Assembly (NCBI GenBank): GCA_000507305.1
Contig: DF239646.1
Span: 108,796 to 172,795, forward strand
Origin: Breviolum minutum Mf 1.05b.01
Lineage: Eukaryota > Sar > Dinophyceae > Suessiales > Symbiodiniaceae
DNA length: 64,000 bases
Reading direction: 5' to 3'
Part shown: positions 48,692 to 58,811 of the stretch, piece by piece
Position numbering within the stretch: the first letter of the stretch is position 1
Layout: every line of letters starts with the position of its first letter
Translations under genes and position numbers: made by a program
Notes under the pieces: model-generated
Seen by the model: only the letters and a program-made list of their open reading frames with translations
Told to the model about the DNA's origin: nothing
Database searches by the model: none

Positions 48692-49426
48692 GCATCTTGG
48701 CTAATGGTTGTTGATGACCCGTGTGGTAGCCACGGGTTGGCGAATCGGGATATCCTTGGTGTTCAAAAAAAATAGGCGATAGAACCATCTGAAATGTATG
48801 GAAATTCGTTGTTAAAAGCGATGAGGTTCTCCATATCAACTCATCAACTAGTTTTTTTTACCATCAATATGGTATGAACTGATAGATTTGTTGTACAAAA
48901 CGGCTTTCGCCGGTGGAAAAGGTGAAGTTTGCAATTTGCTAGCATGACTGCTTGGTACATCATACCCCTTGTAGGGCCCCTTGTCCCTTCCCCGGGAAAC
49001 CTAAGGTGGGTCAACCGACTGATTCATCTTAGTGATTTGTTTCCTTGAACCATTGGACTGAGTATGACAATGCCAGCGCTGGGCCAAGTGACCTATAAGA
49101 AGAGTGGACCTGCAATTTTTCCAACTCCAGTTGACGCAAAAAAGACAACGACTATCTGAGAATATCCCTAAAAACCAGGTTATGGCAGAACGGCATTGTG
49201 TTGATCCTATGCACTGAGGGGATTCAATCCATGAATCCTACTTGATTGACAGTTGGTTTTGGGAGTGTTTCTCTCCCGCCTGGAACTAACAGCAAAAGTT
49301 GCTGAAAACCAACAACGGGACTGGAACATGATCCTTTCCTTTTTGAGGCAAAAGGTTTATTTTCAAAGGCAATTTCCTGTGACTTCCGGGGAAGTCTTTT
49401 CCTGGAATCTTCCTGAAAAACCTCAG

Positions 49427-49489
49427 GTATTCTATTTCTTGTGATGTGTATATATGCCATTCTGGCCGTGGATTTCTTCATGAACTTTG
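49427..49489 (+). CDS. Channel exon: S5 segment
   Basis: This 63-nt exon lies between CCTCAG|G and the GT donor ACTTTG|GTGTAG. It encodes ILFLVMCIYAILAVDFF and a short MNF, the typical S5 with its conserved tail entering the turret. Confidence 0.93.
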
Positions 49490-50415
49490 GTGTAGTGACC
49501 TGGCAGACGCTGCAGTGGACATGTTGCTGGGTGATGGTGTGGTTCTTGGTAGTAGCACTATTGCTATACTACTACCAGTTGGGGGGGAAGAAGACAATTT
49601 TGGACGCGACACATGGTATATTTTGATTTATACATATATATATATATATGAATATGTGACTATGTGTCTACTTACTTGTTTGTTGATTTGTGTGTTGAAT
49701 TTACTTTGTATTTTGAATTTTAACAATTCATTTATTCTCTATTTATTTGTTAGTTTGTCGACAATGTGTTGATTTCAATTTATTTCATTTACTCTATGTC
49801 ATATGCACAAATTTGGCATTGACACTGCTCAAGTGAAGCCCAACAGCAGGATTCCCGGGTGTAGTACATCAATTGAAGTTCCAGCTGTGAAAAAAAGCAC
49901 TACTGGGCGACAATTCACCATTTTTCAGTATTCTGTTTTTAATGGGCACCCCCCAACAAAAGGTGCTGGTATACATATATATACATATTTATTTTCATGG
50001 AATACGTATGTCAGCCCGTTTGAATGTTAAGGGTTTGCATTTGGTTATCGAATAATTTTGCTGTAGTATAATTTATCTTTGCATTTTTTGTCCTTTTCTT
50101 CAACATTGCGGAAACACAACGCACAGCAGGTTCAACCATTTTGACAACTGAGCAGGGTTTGCAATAAATCATGAATGCCATTATCCTTTAACAGGGCCTG
50201 ATTAGGGCCTTCTTTCTTCGGATATTGCATTGGGGGTGGAGACCCTTAGATTCCCATGAAGGATCTTCCTGAACCTTACTGTTAGAAGTCTCAAGCGATG
50301 TGACGGTTTCAAGAGATGTCCGCCCGAGAATAAGGCCTTGCTTTATATAAAGATGTGTGTTTTTTCTTGTTGCAGGTGTTTTTAAACATCATCCTCAATG
50401 GCTGAACATGACATG

Positions 50416-50521
50416 GTGGTGATTTCCAAATACTGTTTTTGGCTTTGTTTTGCCCCGATCCTTCTGGAAGTGATCCAATTTGACGAACTTTCTTTTTTGG
50501 GTGTTGCAAACCACCAACTAG
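50416..50521 (+). mobile_element. Family B element in the intron before the turret exon
   Basis: GTGGTGATTTCCAAATAC...GCAAACCACCAACTAG with GTGATCCAATTTGACG. The DNA just before it (AG|GTGTTTTTAAACATC...ACATG) could itself be a short exon. Confidence 0.75.
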
Positions 50522-50807
50522 ATGAGGACTTTGTTTAATCCTAATTTAATCATGGTGATACATTAAAGTTAAAAAAAACACCCCCAATTCCTGTCGAAAC
50601 TGTCTAGAAACGGAGAAACGGGTCGACGTTGCCCAACACTATGGTGATTACTAAATATTTACAAACCATTGGATATGTGTTCAGCATCCCTAGTAACCAG
50701 GATGAAAATCTACCCAGTTAACATTGAGCGTTTTTCAAATCACAGCACAGCTTCAGGATTTCATGAAGATTTGCGTGGGGTTTTCAAACGCTGAAAACAC
50801 ACACCAG

Positions 50808-50897
50808 TGGACTTGTTCACTGAGGATGGCTATTACGTGAACAATCTCAAGGAGTCAGTTGAAGTGACAACAGGGCGTGGTTTAACCTTTGGAGACT
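50808..50897 (+). CDS. Channel exon: extracellular turret
   Basis: This open segment after CACACCAG continues the S5 frame. It encodes DLFTEDGYYVNNLKES and then VEVTTGRGLTFGD, of the length and composition of the S5-pore turret. The end is placed at a GA donor (GACT|GAGATG). It is the only channel exon whose acceptor is not followed by G. An Asn near NNLKES could be exposed, but no N-x-S/T sequon is present there. Confidence 0.75.
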
Positions 50898-51571
50898 GAG
50901 ATGCATTATTGCATTCTTTTTGTTGGCTTTCAATGTTGAAATGACACAAAAGCACCCCAACAAAGAAACGAATTTGAAAAGGAACATGTGTAATGAGCTC
51001 AATTCGACACATGTTTTTTTTTCAGAAAGGCTTGACTTCTACTTGCTGTTTTGACTTGGGGCAATATATGTGGTCCACGGAAAAAATGGGTTGACAAGTG
51101 GTGCAAATCTTCCAATGATGTCACTAGGAAAAAATCCCAGCATTGAGATGACTTCCCGGAGAGGATCTTTTGGTAGTCAAGGGAAGCAGATGCGAGTTGT
51201 GAAAAGTCCATGGTATTTTTTTCAGATCTTTGGATGACTTGGGGTTAGTTTTATAAAAATCTATGGATTGGAATCTCAAGAGTTGAAAAACAGGTTGCAT
51301 GTTTTTCAATCAAAGAAATGGATGGACTTCATATGTATATATATATATATTTATGTATATCTACATTTATTTATGTTCATTTCAACAACCAATTGACACA
51401 CGTTAAAAAGGAGGTATGGCATCATGATGTTCCGGGAAATGCCGCTGAGGATACGACTACTTTGGTAACTTTGGTTTATCCTTGTTGCTGGGCGTTCTAG
51501 GCTCCGTGTCCATCTGGAGGGCCTGAGGCAAAGGCCTGATTGTCATTTCATGGTTTTTCACCCAAAACTGG

Positions 51572-51675
51572 GTGGTGGCAACTCAAATATTTTTGGAATT
51601 TTCACCCCGATCCTTGGGGAAATGATTCCCATTTTGACGAGCATATTTTTCAAATGGGTTGAAACCACCAACTAG
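51572..51675 (+). mobile_element. Family B element
   Basis: GTGGTGGCAACTCAAATA...GTTGAAACCACCAACTAG; nearly the same core as the copy at 46768. Confidence 0.85.
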
Positions 51676-52263
51676 AAAACATGCTTGGACCTTTCAAACA
51701 GATCCCAAATGGATGATGAAAGGGATGTTTGGAAAATGTTGCCTCCATTCCATCATCTCAACACATATATCAACACAGTTTGGAAGATGCCACACATTGG
51801 CCTCTTTCCAGACATCTTAAGCAAATCCAAGTACTTTGTGGGTTTTCCAAGATCTTATTTGGCGAGTTTCAGGCGGCTCGTATGAAGAAACTCCAACGGA
51901 AAAACAACGGCTGGAACCAAATCCCAATCGTTGCTACCTCCATCCTTTGCAGGAGACTGTTATTGATTGCGACCAAGTCATTCAATTAGTGAACCCAACT
52001 TGATGTAAGATCGGTGAAGGTCACCAACAACCACTGTAAGGGAAGCTTTACTAGTTATTCCAGAAAGGTCACAATATATTCGAGTAAACATAGATCTTAC
52101 ACACACATTGTGATGCTTCCCCCTCCGCAGTATACTAATGGCCTACCCCCAGAGATTTCAAACAGGGTCAAGGGCCGAATCTCAATATATTACCCTTCTT
52201 TGGGAAGGGTGGACCAACAAATTCAGCATCCCTTGAGTGTTCAATTGGTAGCCCAAAAGAAAG

Positions 52264-52300
52264 GCGCTGCTACAAGAGTATATCAAGCATTTAGAAGCAT
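52264..52300 (+). CDS. Channel exon: start of pore helix (tentative)
   Basis: This is a 37-nt segment between AAAG|G and the GT donor AGCAT|GTGTTC, phase 1 to 2. It reads AATRVYQAFRS and joins in frame to the pore-loop exon 153 bp downstream, giving QAFRSMFTMFQV. The aromatic-x-x-F-R pattern fits pore helix 1. A competing candidate lies near 51860, but it lacks a usable donor. Confidence 0.55.
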
Positions 52301-52453
52301 GTGTTCTCCCTTCAAATAAATATGTTTTATATATAGTCTACAGTATGTATTTAAATGGTTTTCCATAAATGCACCCACACACACACACACATTCTGTCAA
52401 ACCATGTTTCCCATCATTTCTTGGAGGGAGTGTCACATAACCAATTTGCTGAG

Positions 52454-52489
52454 GTTTACGATGTTTCAGGTCATCACTGGAGATTCCTG
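52454..52489 (+). CDS. Channel exon: selectivity filter
   Basis: This 36-nt exon lies between TGCTGAG|G and the GC donor TCCTG|GCCAC, phase 2 to 2. It encodes FTMFQVITGDS and completes Trp with the next exon. The motif FQV(I)TGDSWS aligns with the bacterial NaV filter region (TLESWS). The filter acid is Asp in place of Glu, so a homotetramer would have four Asp. Confidence 0.93.
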
Positions 52490-53690
52490 GCCACTCTCCT
52501 GGTCAGAGAGATCACTTGTGACATCATGGTACATTCGGGCAGATGTGTTGTGTTGATTTGTTGGTTCCTCACTCACAACATTGGGTTGCAAATTTCAAAT
52601 TCAAGGATTTGAACATCCAAGAATTAAGTTTTCTATCCAAAGGATTGGAACATTTATATACATTGAATAATTATCCCTTTCCCAAAACTTACGGATTTTT
52701 GTTGGGGTCTATTTAATCTGAAAAATCTTGTCTAAATGAGAAGCCAGCACGAGGATCAATGGGCCCCACAACCAGTTGTGGGGCATAAATCCGCCAAGTC
52801 ATGAAAAACCATGATGGGAGGAAAACACCCAATCCAGTAGTCGTTTTCCAGCGGGAAAAATTTGCAAATTTTGGTTCGGGGCCCGGGGATCCATGTGCCA
52901 CGATTTTTTCCGGGAAGGGGGACAAGCCAAATTGTCTATGCCAGCATAGGATGACCATCTTCCAAACTGAATTGATGATTAGCCAGGATTCATTCCTGAA
53001 TTGGATTTTTCCGGAAGAGTTTTTAGTGGCTCACTTTTCATTATGCAGGCCACGTTTTCCGGCGGGTGTGTGATCTTAGTTTCAGGTTTTGATCTGGAAT
53101 TTGGATTCGTCCTTAGTAATCGAACGATGGCCTGAAAATCGCACCTGTTTTCCATCCATGTGTCGTATCCAAGCCAGACACTATAGAACCCACACACTGC
53201 AAAACTATGCAAAATTGGCCGCTGAAGAGTTAACATCCCAGAAAGCAGTGTTCAATCCCACCATGTTTTTCCTGGAGATGAATTGTTGAGGTGTACAGTA
53301 AGTCTATGATTTCTGATTACACATTTATACCACCTGGAAAGTAGATGGCGCAACTCCCATGTATTGGTTTATCATGGCCCCTTACTAAGCCACCTTTTGG
53401 GAGTTGTGCTATCTACTTACGCTACGGTGTAACCATAGATACCCAAAATATCCAGATTTGAAGTCACAAATCCTTCTTCCAATGCACATCAGTGTCAGCA
53501 TCCACCCCCCATATATTCCACAGATCTCCACTATGGTATCAGGTTTATTTAAGTACCTGGAACCAGAATTACTCCTGTTTTGATTGGAAAGAGCCTTCTT
53601 TTGGAGGGTTAGTCACCCAAAAATAGAGGACGCAACGATTTCAGGTATACGTATGCCATGACGCAATTCGCCAAAATGTCAATATTCGGG

Positions 53691-53799
53691 GTGGTGGTTT
53701 CTTCAATATTTTTTGAATTTTCACCCTGATCCTTGGGGTTTTATGATCCAATTTGACTTGAGCATATTTTTCAAATGGGTTGGTTCAACCACCAACTAG
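53691..53799 (+). mobile_element. Family B element before the post-filter exon
   Basis: GTGGTGGTTTCTTCAATA...GGTTCAACCACCAACTAG with TGATCCAATTTGACTTG; 72 bp upstream of the exon at 53872. Confidence 0.85.
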
Positions 53800-53871
53800 T
53801 TATTCAATGGAGCCCATCAGACTCAGGCCCTACACGCCTTCCCTTAAATGTACCTTTTCAAGAAACACAAG

Positions 53872-53927
53872 GTCTGAAGCCGTAGCCCGACCCATGGTCT
53901 ACGGAGAAGATGGGTTTTTGGCCTTTG
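53872..53927 (+). CDS. Channel exon: post-filter pore helix
   Basis: It begins ACACAAG|G, where the G completes the filter Trp, and continues SEAVARPMVYGED, the conserved segment after the pore motif. The end is uncertain. A GA donor after ...LAF (53928) and a GT donor at 53940 both give the phase needed by the S6 exon at 55080. I list the shorter form. Confidence 0.88.
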
Positions 53928-53995
53928 GATGCTTGGACGGTTGGTCCGGTGATGTTCCATATGTAGCACTGTTATTATGATCTAGTGACATGTAC

Positions 53996-54105
53996 GCCGC
54001 CCCGGAAAACTAACGAAGGTTCCAAGAAAATCAATGGTTGGTTCCGATGTATTTCCTATTGAAATAGTCCCTTTGTAGGGGGTATGTTAGTTTTCCTGGG
54101 GTGTA
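53996..54105. mobile_element. Family A TIR element in a channel intron
   Basis: CGCCCCGGAAAACTAACGAA ... GTATGTTAGTTTTCCTGGGG; core CAATGGTTGG and CCCTTTGTAGGGGG. Confidence 0.8.
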
Positions 54106-54384
54106 AGTTTTGAGATCTATATAAAGAATCTAAAGCATGTAGTCTCCTTAAATGCATTTGGCCAGCTCTATGAATTCTCCCGTGTACAACTATCACGCAT
54201 AAGTTTTTGCCTTCTGTATGAGTGCATAGTTACGCTTCAAACTTCTGAAGTGTTTTTGGTTGTCAAGTCCCATTAAAGAAGTCCTGATGTCTAGCCCGAA
54301 GCCATGAGAATTCCAACATTCCAACAAAATTCTAAGCCATTTTTCGGCCCCCCATCAATCTAAGACGGTCTAATATCCCTAGGA

Positions 54385-54485
54385 TTCCAGACCCCTCCCT
54401 AGAGTAGGATTGATGGTCTCAATCCCATCCCCGCAATAGGATTATAGGGGAAATCCCTTTCTTTGGATATATCTGGATCCTAAGG
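54385..54485. repeat. Family G dispersed repeat in a channel intron
   Basis: GGTCTCAATCCCATCCCCGC, AGGATTATAGGGGAAATCCC, GGATATATCTGGATCC. Confidence 0.8.
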
Positions 54486-54917
54486 GCATGGTAATTCACT
54501 AAAGGGAGACATTTACTTGGATGGATTTCCAAGGGCGCTTAATATTTGTTGAGGTGAAGGTCAATTCAATTGCTTTCAGTAGATGGTTTCAATGATTTTG
54601 TTTGGTGACTTTTCCCGATTTTTGCGTGATATGATCCAATTTGACCAGAACCGTGGATTCAAGGATTTTTTTAATGAAAAAGCCTTGTCCATCAATTAGA
54701 TGGTTATAAGGCCAATACATATATAATATTAATTTTGCTTCTTTTGGTGTGGCATTTTAATTGGAATTCCCATGAAAACTCTATCAAAACGTGTACTTGA
54801 CGAGTGGTGTGAACTCCCGTAGACACCAATGCAAGTTTAGTTGCCATAATAGTCATCTAATAAATAGTGGTCCAGGTGCCCACGAGAGGTTTTTGGGGCT
54901 ATTTGAAGTAAGAGAAG

Positions 54918-54977
54918 AGTGATGATGATGATGATTATTATTATTATTATTATTAGTAGTAGTATTATTATTATTAT
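54918..54977 (+). repeat. (ATT/AGT)n microsatellite
   Basis: An imperfect GAT/ATT/AGT trinucleotide tract lies inside the channel intron before the S6 exon at 55080. Confidence 0.95.
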
Positions 54978-55079
54978 GTTGATGCATTGCATCCTATGTT
55001 TCAGCCCTTCTGGAGCCCGAAGACACACCCCTTTTTGTGGGGCCAAAAAGATGGGTTGACCCTTGGATCGGCATTTGAG

Positions 55080-55123
55080 GAAGTGTGCTTTACTTCATAT
55101 CTTTTCAGTTGGTTTGTGGTGTT
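55080..55123 (+). CDS. Channel exon: first half of S6
   Basis: This 44-nt exon lies between TTTGAG|G and a GC donor (GGTGTT|GCCCC), phase 1 to 0. It encodes SVLYFISFQLVCGV, the first half of S6. With the next exon it gives a continuous, full-length S6 helix. Confidence 0.85.
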
Positions 55124-56682
55124 GCCCCTTTGGCTTGACGAAGGTTCAAAGGAAGGTTGGTCAAAGTTGGGTCCAGTTTACCTTTTTCCACAAATTATGG
55201 AAAAGTGTGGGTGCATTTTACTACATGTTGGGTGCAGTAGTTTGCATACTCATACAATTATGGAATGGGGTTGGTTGGTTACTTTTTTCTTCTTTCGATT
55301 GATTTGAGGGTGAGGTTTGTTCATGTTGTTTAGCCAGTGCCCTGATTGAATCAGCTCGTACCTGATTTATCATTGAGCGGTGGAAGACTACTTTCCTATT
55401 TTCGCCTGCCGAAGTTTCACAAACATCGCTCCTAAAAACCATGTGGTTGGACGTCGGAAGACGCTCCGGCTTCCTTTTTGGGGAGGGTCGATGACGGGAC
55501 GATGCCAGTCAAACTTTCCGGGGTGGCATTTTCCCTCCCTCATTCATGGTTCAGCGGAAAATGGGTCGCAGGAATAGTTCCTTTTCAATTTGTTTGTTGT
55601 TATATTCCACTTCTGTAGAATTGCACACAGGGATGTCATATAAGTTATGATACCCCTTGTAGTGGCAGGTTTCATGGAAACCTACTTGGCAATTTTTATG
55701 ATAAGTTATGCATTGCGTTTTTGCTCGCTGCCCACTTCCGGAGACGTTCTCCTGCCAAGAAAATACTGGGCTTAGATATCCAGATTTCTGAAGGGACGAA
55801 GGTACTTTCATAGTCCGCGGCATTATTTAGAGGCCCTTTTATTGGGAGAGAGTAGTTCCAGGGATGGAGGTACTTACCGCAAGGCATGTGGCACGCAGTA
55901 GATGTTTACAAAGCGAGAAGCTAAATAGATGAGCTGAAGAAACAAATTTAATGAGTCCGCATGTCTCAAGAAAACCATTCGGGAGTCCAGTTTTGAGGGT
56001 TACTCTTATCCAGACACTGAATGCGTATATGGATATGTATGGTTTGTTTACCTACAGTACACAAATGCAAGAAATTGACCATACATTGATTGTTTGGGTT
56101 AGTGTAGGGATGTTTGAACATGAGTGGCCTGAGTGGTTATGAATGATTAAAGATTTGTTGGGGAGTGTTTTGTTCAATTTGAAGGAAAAGTATTGGATCG
56201 AACATGAAACCAACATATAAAACAATATCTTTTTTCTGGCACTGTTTCGTTACCGACTTGCGTTAACGTTCATGTTCAGAATCTGTCAACTTCATTAACT
56301 TCATTGATATAATACATGTTTCTTGATATATCATTTGAGCTTTTCTTGCATCATATCAGCAGACATGTTTTGGATTCTATCTCATGTGTGCTGCAGGAGC
56401 TATTTTCCGTTCAACATCGAAGGCCATCACATCCTTTAAGTTTCATGAAAAAGTGGAACGGATTCGCATTCCAAAGATCCCATGTCACAATTGAGCAATA
56501 AAAAAACACCGGGTTGTTTAGGGTATGTAGGTGATTATACTACCCAGTTGTGTGGTGATTTTTAAAAGACATATATAAGGATCCCCTATCCAACAACCAG
56601 GCTTCAATATAGAATCTCAACAGGTTTGTTTCTTCATTGCTCCATTGAATTGGTGTGTTGGGAGACGGGGGCCTTTGGTGAG

Positions 56683-56735
56683 GTGTTGGTCAATGTGACC
56701 ATTGCAATCCTTTTGGAGAAGATGGTGGATGATGG
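56683..56735 (+). CDS. Channel exon: second half of S6 and cytosolic start
   Basis: After GGTGAG|G in phase 0 it encodes VLVNVTIAILLEKMVDD. The Asn in S6 and the LLEKMVDD tail are typical of this channel class. The end is set at a GC donor (GATGG|GCCTC). The frame stays open to 56816 with a basic hydrophilic tail, so a later end, or even the terminal exon, is possible. Confidence 0.9.
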
Positions 56736-56845
56736 GCCTCTTAGACGCGAATCTATGGGCAGAATTCGCGACAACAAACCTTCCATGACTCCTATTAAAT
56801 GGGACGAAGGAAGATAAACCGACAAATTGGGCTCAAATTATACGG

Positions 56846-56950
56846 TACCCTCCCTGACACTAACATAGCACCTGAAAATAGACCCCTTGAAAAGGAGATT
56901 CCTATTCGAAACCACCATTTTTAGGTGCTATGTTCGTTTCAGGGAGGGTA
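56846..56950. mobile_element. Family A TIR element, best preserved ends
   Basis: The 34-bp ends TACCCTCCCTGACACTAACA... and ...GTTCGTTTCAGGGAGGGTA match as inverted repeats with three mismatches. Length 105 bp. No coding capacity, so non-autonomous (MITE-like). Confidence 0.9.
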
Positions 56951-58611
56951 AATTTAGGTAAGTATTCCATACATCGAGCAAATGGGTTTGAACAACTTCC
57001 TTTAAACCCAAAAACTCGAGAAGAAACATGACAATGTGTTTCTGGAGAAGGCCTATTTCTGGGACGCCAGGATTGTTGATAATTATTGGGGAAGCCTTCT
57101 TGAAAAATCATGCCCCCCCCCCCAAAAAAAAAGCATAGACAACACAACGCCTGATTGTTAATCAGCAAGGTTGTATTCATGTGCAAGAACCCACATCCTT
57201 TAATAGGGAGCTATCCCTAGGATTGTAAGCACATCTTGGAAAAATTGGCATCATTTTCGTTTTTTTTTGGTTTCCCTTTGCTGAGACAAAGTTTGACCCT
57301 CCTGTATAGAGAGGAGAGTGACACCTTGTTGTCAACTTGAAACTTCCATCGAATCGATTGCATTTGAAGGTCTGAAAAGATGGAAGAGGCACAAAGAAAT
57401 GTTTCTTGGTGCTTGAAAAAACCCACTTTTGCCGTTCATTCTTGGGGAGGCAGTTAAGGTAGGGGTTGCGACGAGTGCAATGCTTCAGTATGACAATGCA
57501 TGTATGAAAAACGTTGTCAAAATGATGGTTCACCACTAGACACCTACACATACACATTGTAATTTGCTTGGATGTTGCACGGTCACTTTGTAACCAAGAT
57601 CTTTGATGTATTTGGTTGCATCAACTGTAACTAAACACACATCACATATCGACACTATCGACTGTCTTCATCAAATAGCCATTTTGCTAATTGCGACTAT
57701 AGATTGTCAAATAAACTTAGTTTAATCTCAATTAATACTTCCATAAATCTCCCGGTAACACATTTCATACACAAACACACCGTCACATTATTATACCCCT
57801 TTTGGAATCTCGTACCACTTCCGAAATCTGAGAAACAATAAAACATGGATCAGCGAGCGATCCTGGAAATCTAGGAAAAAGCACTTGCATCAATCCCATC
57901 AAATGTTCTTATCATGATTATATAAATGTGGCTGCTGATCAATCCCATCACATTCATCACACATGTATGGGGTGCAGGCTATTCTTGGGAAAGATACGAT
58001 TTGCAGGAACTTGGGACTTAAAAGCCATTTTGGGCTACAACTCATTTCGCAACTATTCCATTTCCCGGCCCACTTCCCGCACACTAGTCACTAGCATTGA
58101 AAGACTGCTATAGGTGGATTGGTGAGGTTTGAACCTCAACGGACTCTTTAAAAAAAGGCCCTAACAAATCTTGGGTTGTTGAATCTCACACTCCATGAAA
58201 CTCAACATAGACAGAAATCCTCAAAAACGTCATATGGTGACAAAGGTTGATGATATCCTTTCCTTTTGGGGCATTAAATGGCCTCTTGTTAGGGGTGTTT
58301 GCTGTTATTTGAAGGTATTTCTTACGATTTACCCAGAGAGAACGGCCTATCTTCAGGGCCGTTTGTTGATGCTGTTTGTTTAGGGGTGTTTGCTGTTGGT
58401 TTTATATTGTTATTTTTCTTTTCTTAAGTACTTGTCCAGAGTCCAGGTACTTTGGATACCCCTCATGATAAGCTGCGCAATAGCTTACACTAGCGAAAAT
58501 GGATGGATGATGCAACCTGAAAAGAGGTTGCCCTCCTGGAAGAATTATTGGTTCATGTTCCAAAACCATCTAAATGATAGCAGTTGAAAAGTGATAATGT
58601 GAAATTGTTAG

Positions 58612-58694
58612 GTGATGGTTTCTTTTATCCGTAAAACTGAGGAGATGATCCAATTTGACTATGTTTCAACTCGGTGGGTTCAACCAACAACTAG
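58612..58694 (+). mobile_element. Family B element
   Basis: GTGATGGTTTCTTTTATC...GGTTCAACCAACAACTAG with GATGATCCAATTTGACTA; 37 bp before the candidate exon at 58731. Confidence 0.75.
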
Positions 58695-58730
58695 AATGAC
58701 ATCACTTTCCACAACATGGGGTCTTGCAAG

Positions 58731-58811
58731 GCATACCTGGCTCAAGAAGCGGCTTTGGCAGCGGGTTTGGCAGCGGGCGAAGCTTCTGAAGTTGTCGCCG
58801 ATGCTGGAAAC
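58731..58811 (+). CDS. Candidate exon, Ala-rich, possible channel C-terminal region
   Basis: TTGCAAG|G opens a frame AYLAQEAALAAGLAAGE then ASEVVADAGN, to a GT donor (GGAAAC|GTTAAG). It lies 37 bp after a family-B element. It could belong to the cytosolic tail of the channel, but the phase predicted from 56735 fits a different, less protein-like frame (HTWLKKRLWQRVWQ). Uncertain. Confidence 0.35.

Larger units (their letters stand above)
41890..56735 (+). other. Gene span: single-domain voltage-gated cation channel, at least 13 exons
   Basis: This is the span of a six-transmembrane voltage-gated channel (ion transport family) assembled from exons read individually below. Each junction keeps phase: 41989|43048, 43092|44554, 44570|45908, 45986|46538, 46623|48627, 48691|49427, 49489|50808, 50897|52264, 52300|52454, 52489|53872, about 53927|55080, and 55123|56683. 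Donors are GA, GA, GT, GA, GT, GC, GT, GA, GT, GC, GA or GT, and GC; acceptors are AG followed by G except at 50808. The product would be a plasma-membrane or organelle-membrane channel with one S1-S6 unit, so presumably a tetramer. I see no second S4, so it is not a four-domain channel within this window. Introns range from 153 bp to about 2 kb and carry repeat families A, B, C and D. The N- and C-terminal extensions are uncertain. Confidence 0.85.

Noticed and set aside
51685..51885. Alternative pore-helix exon near 51860
   Set aside because: Its length aligns well with the pore helix, but it requires non-AG/GT/GC/GA junctions; the exon at 52264 uses accepted splice sites.
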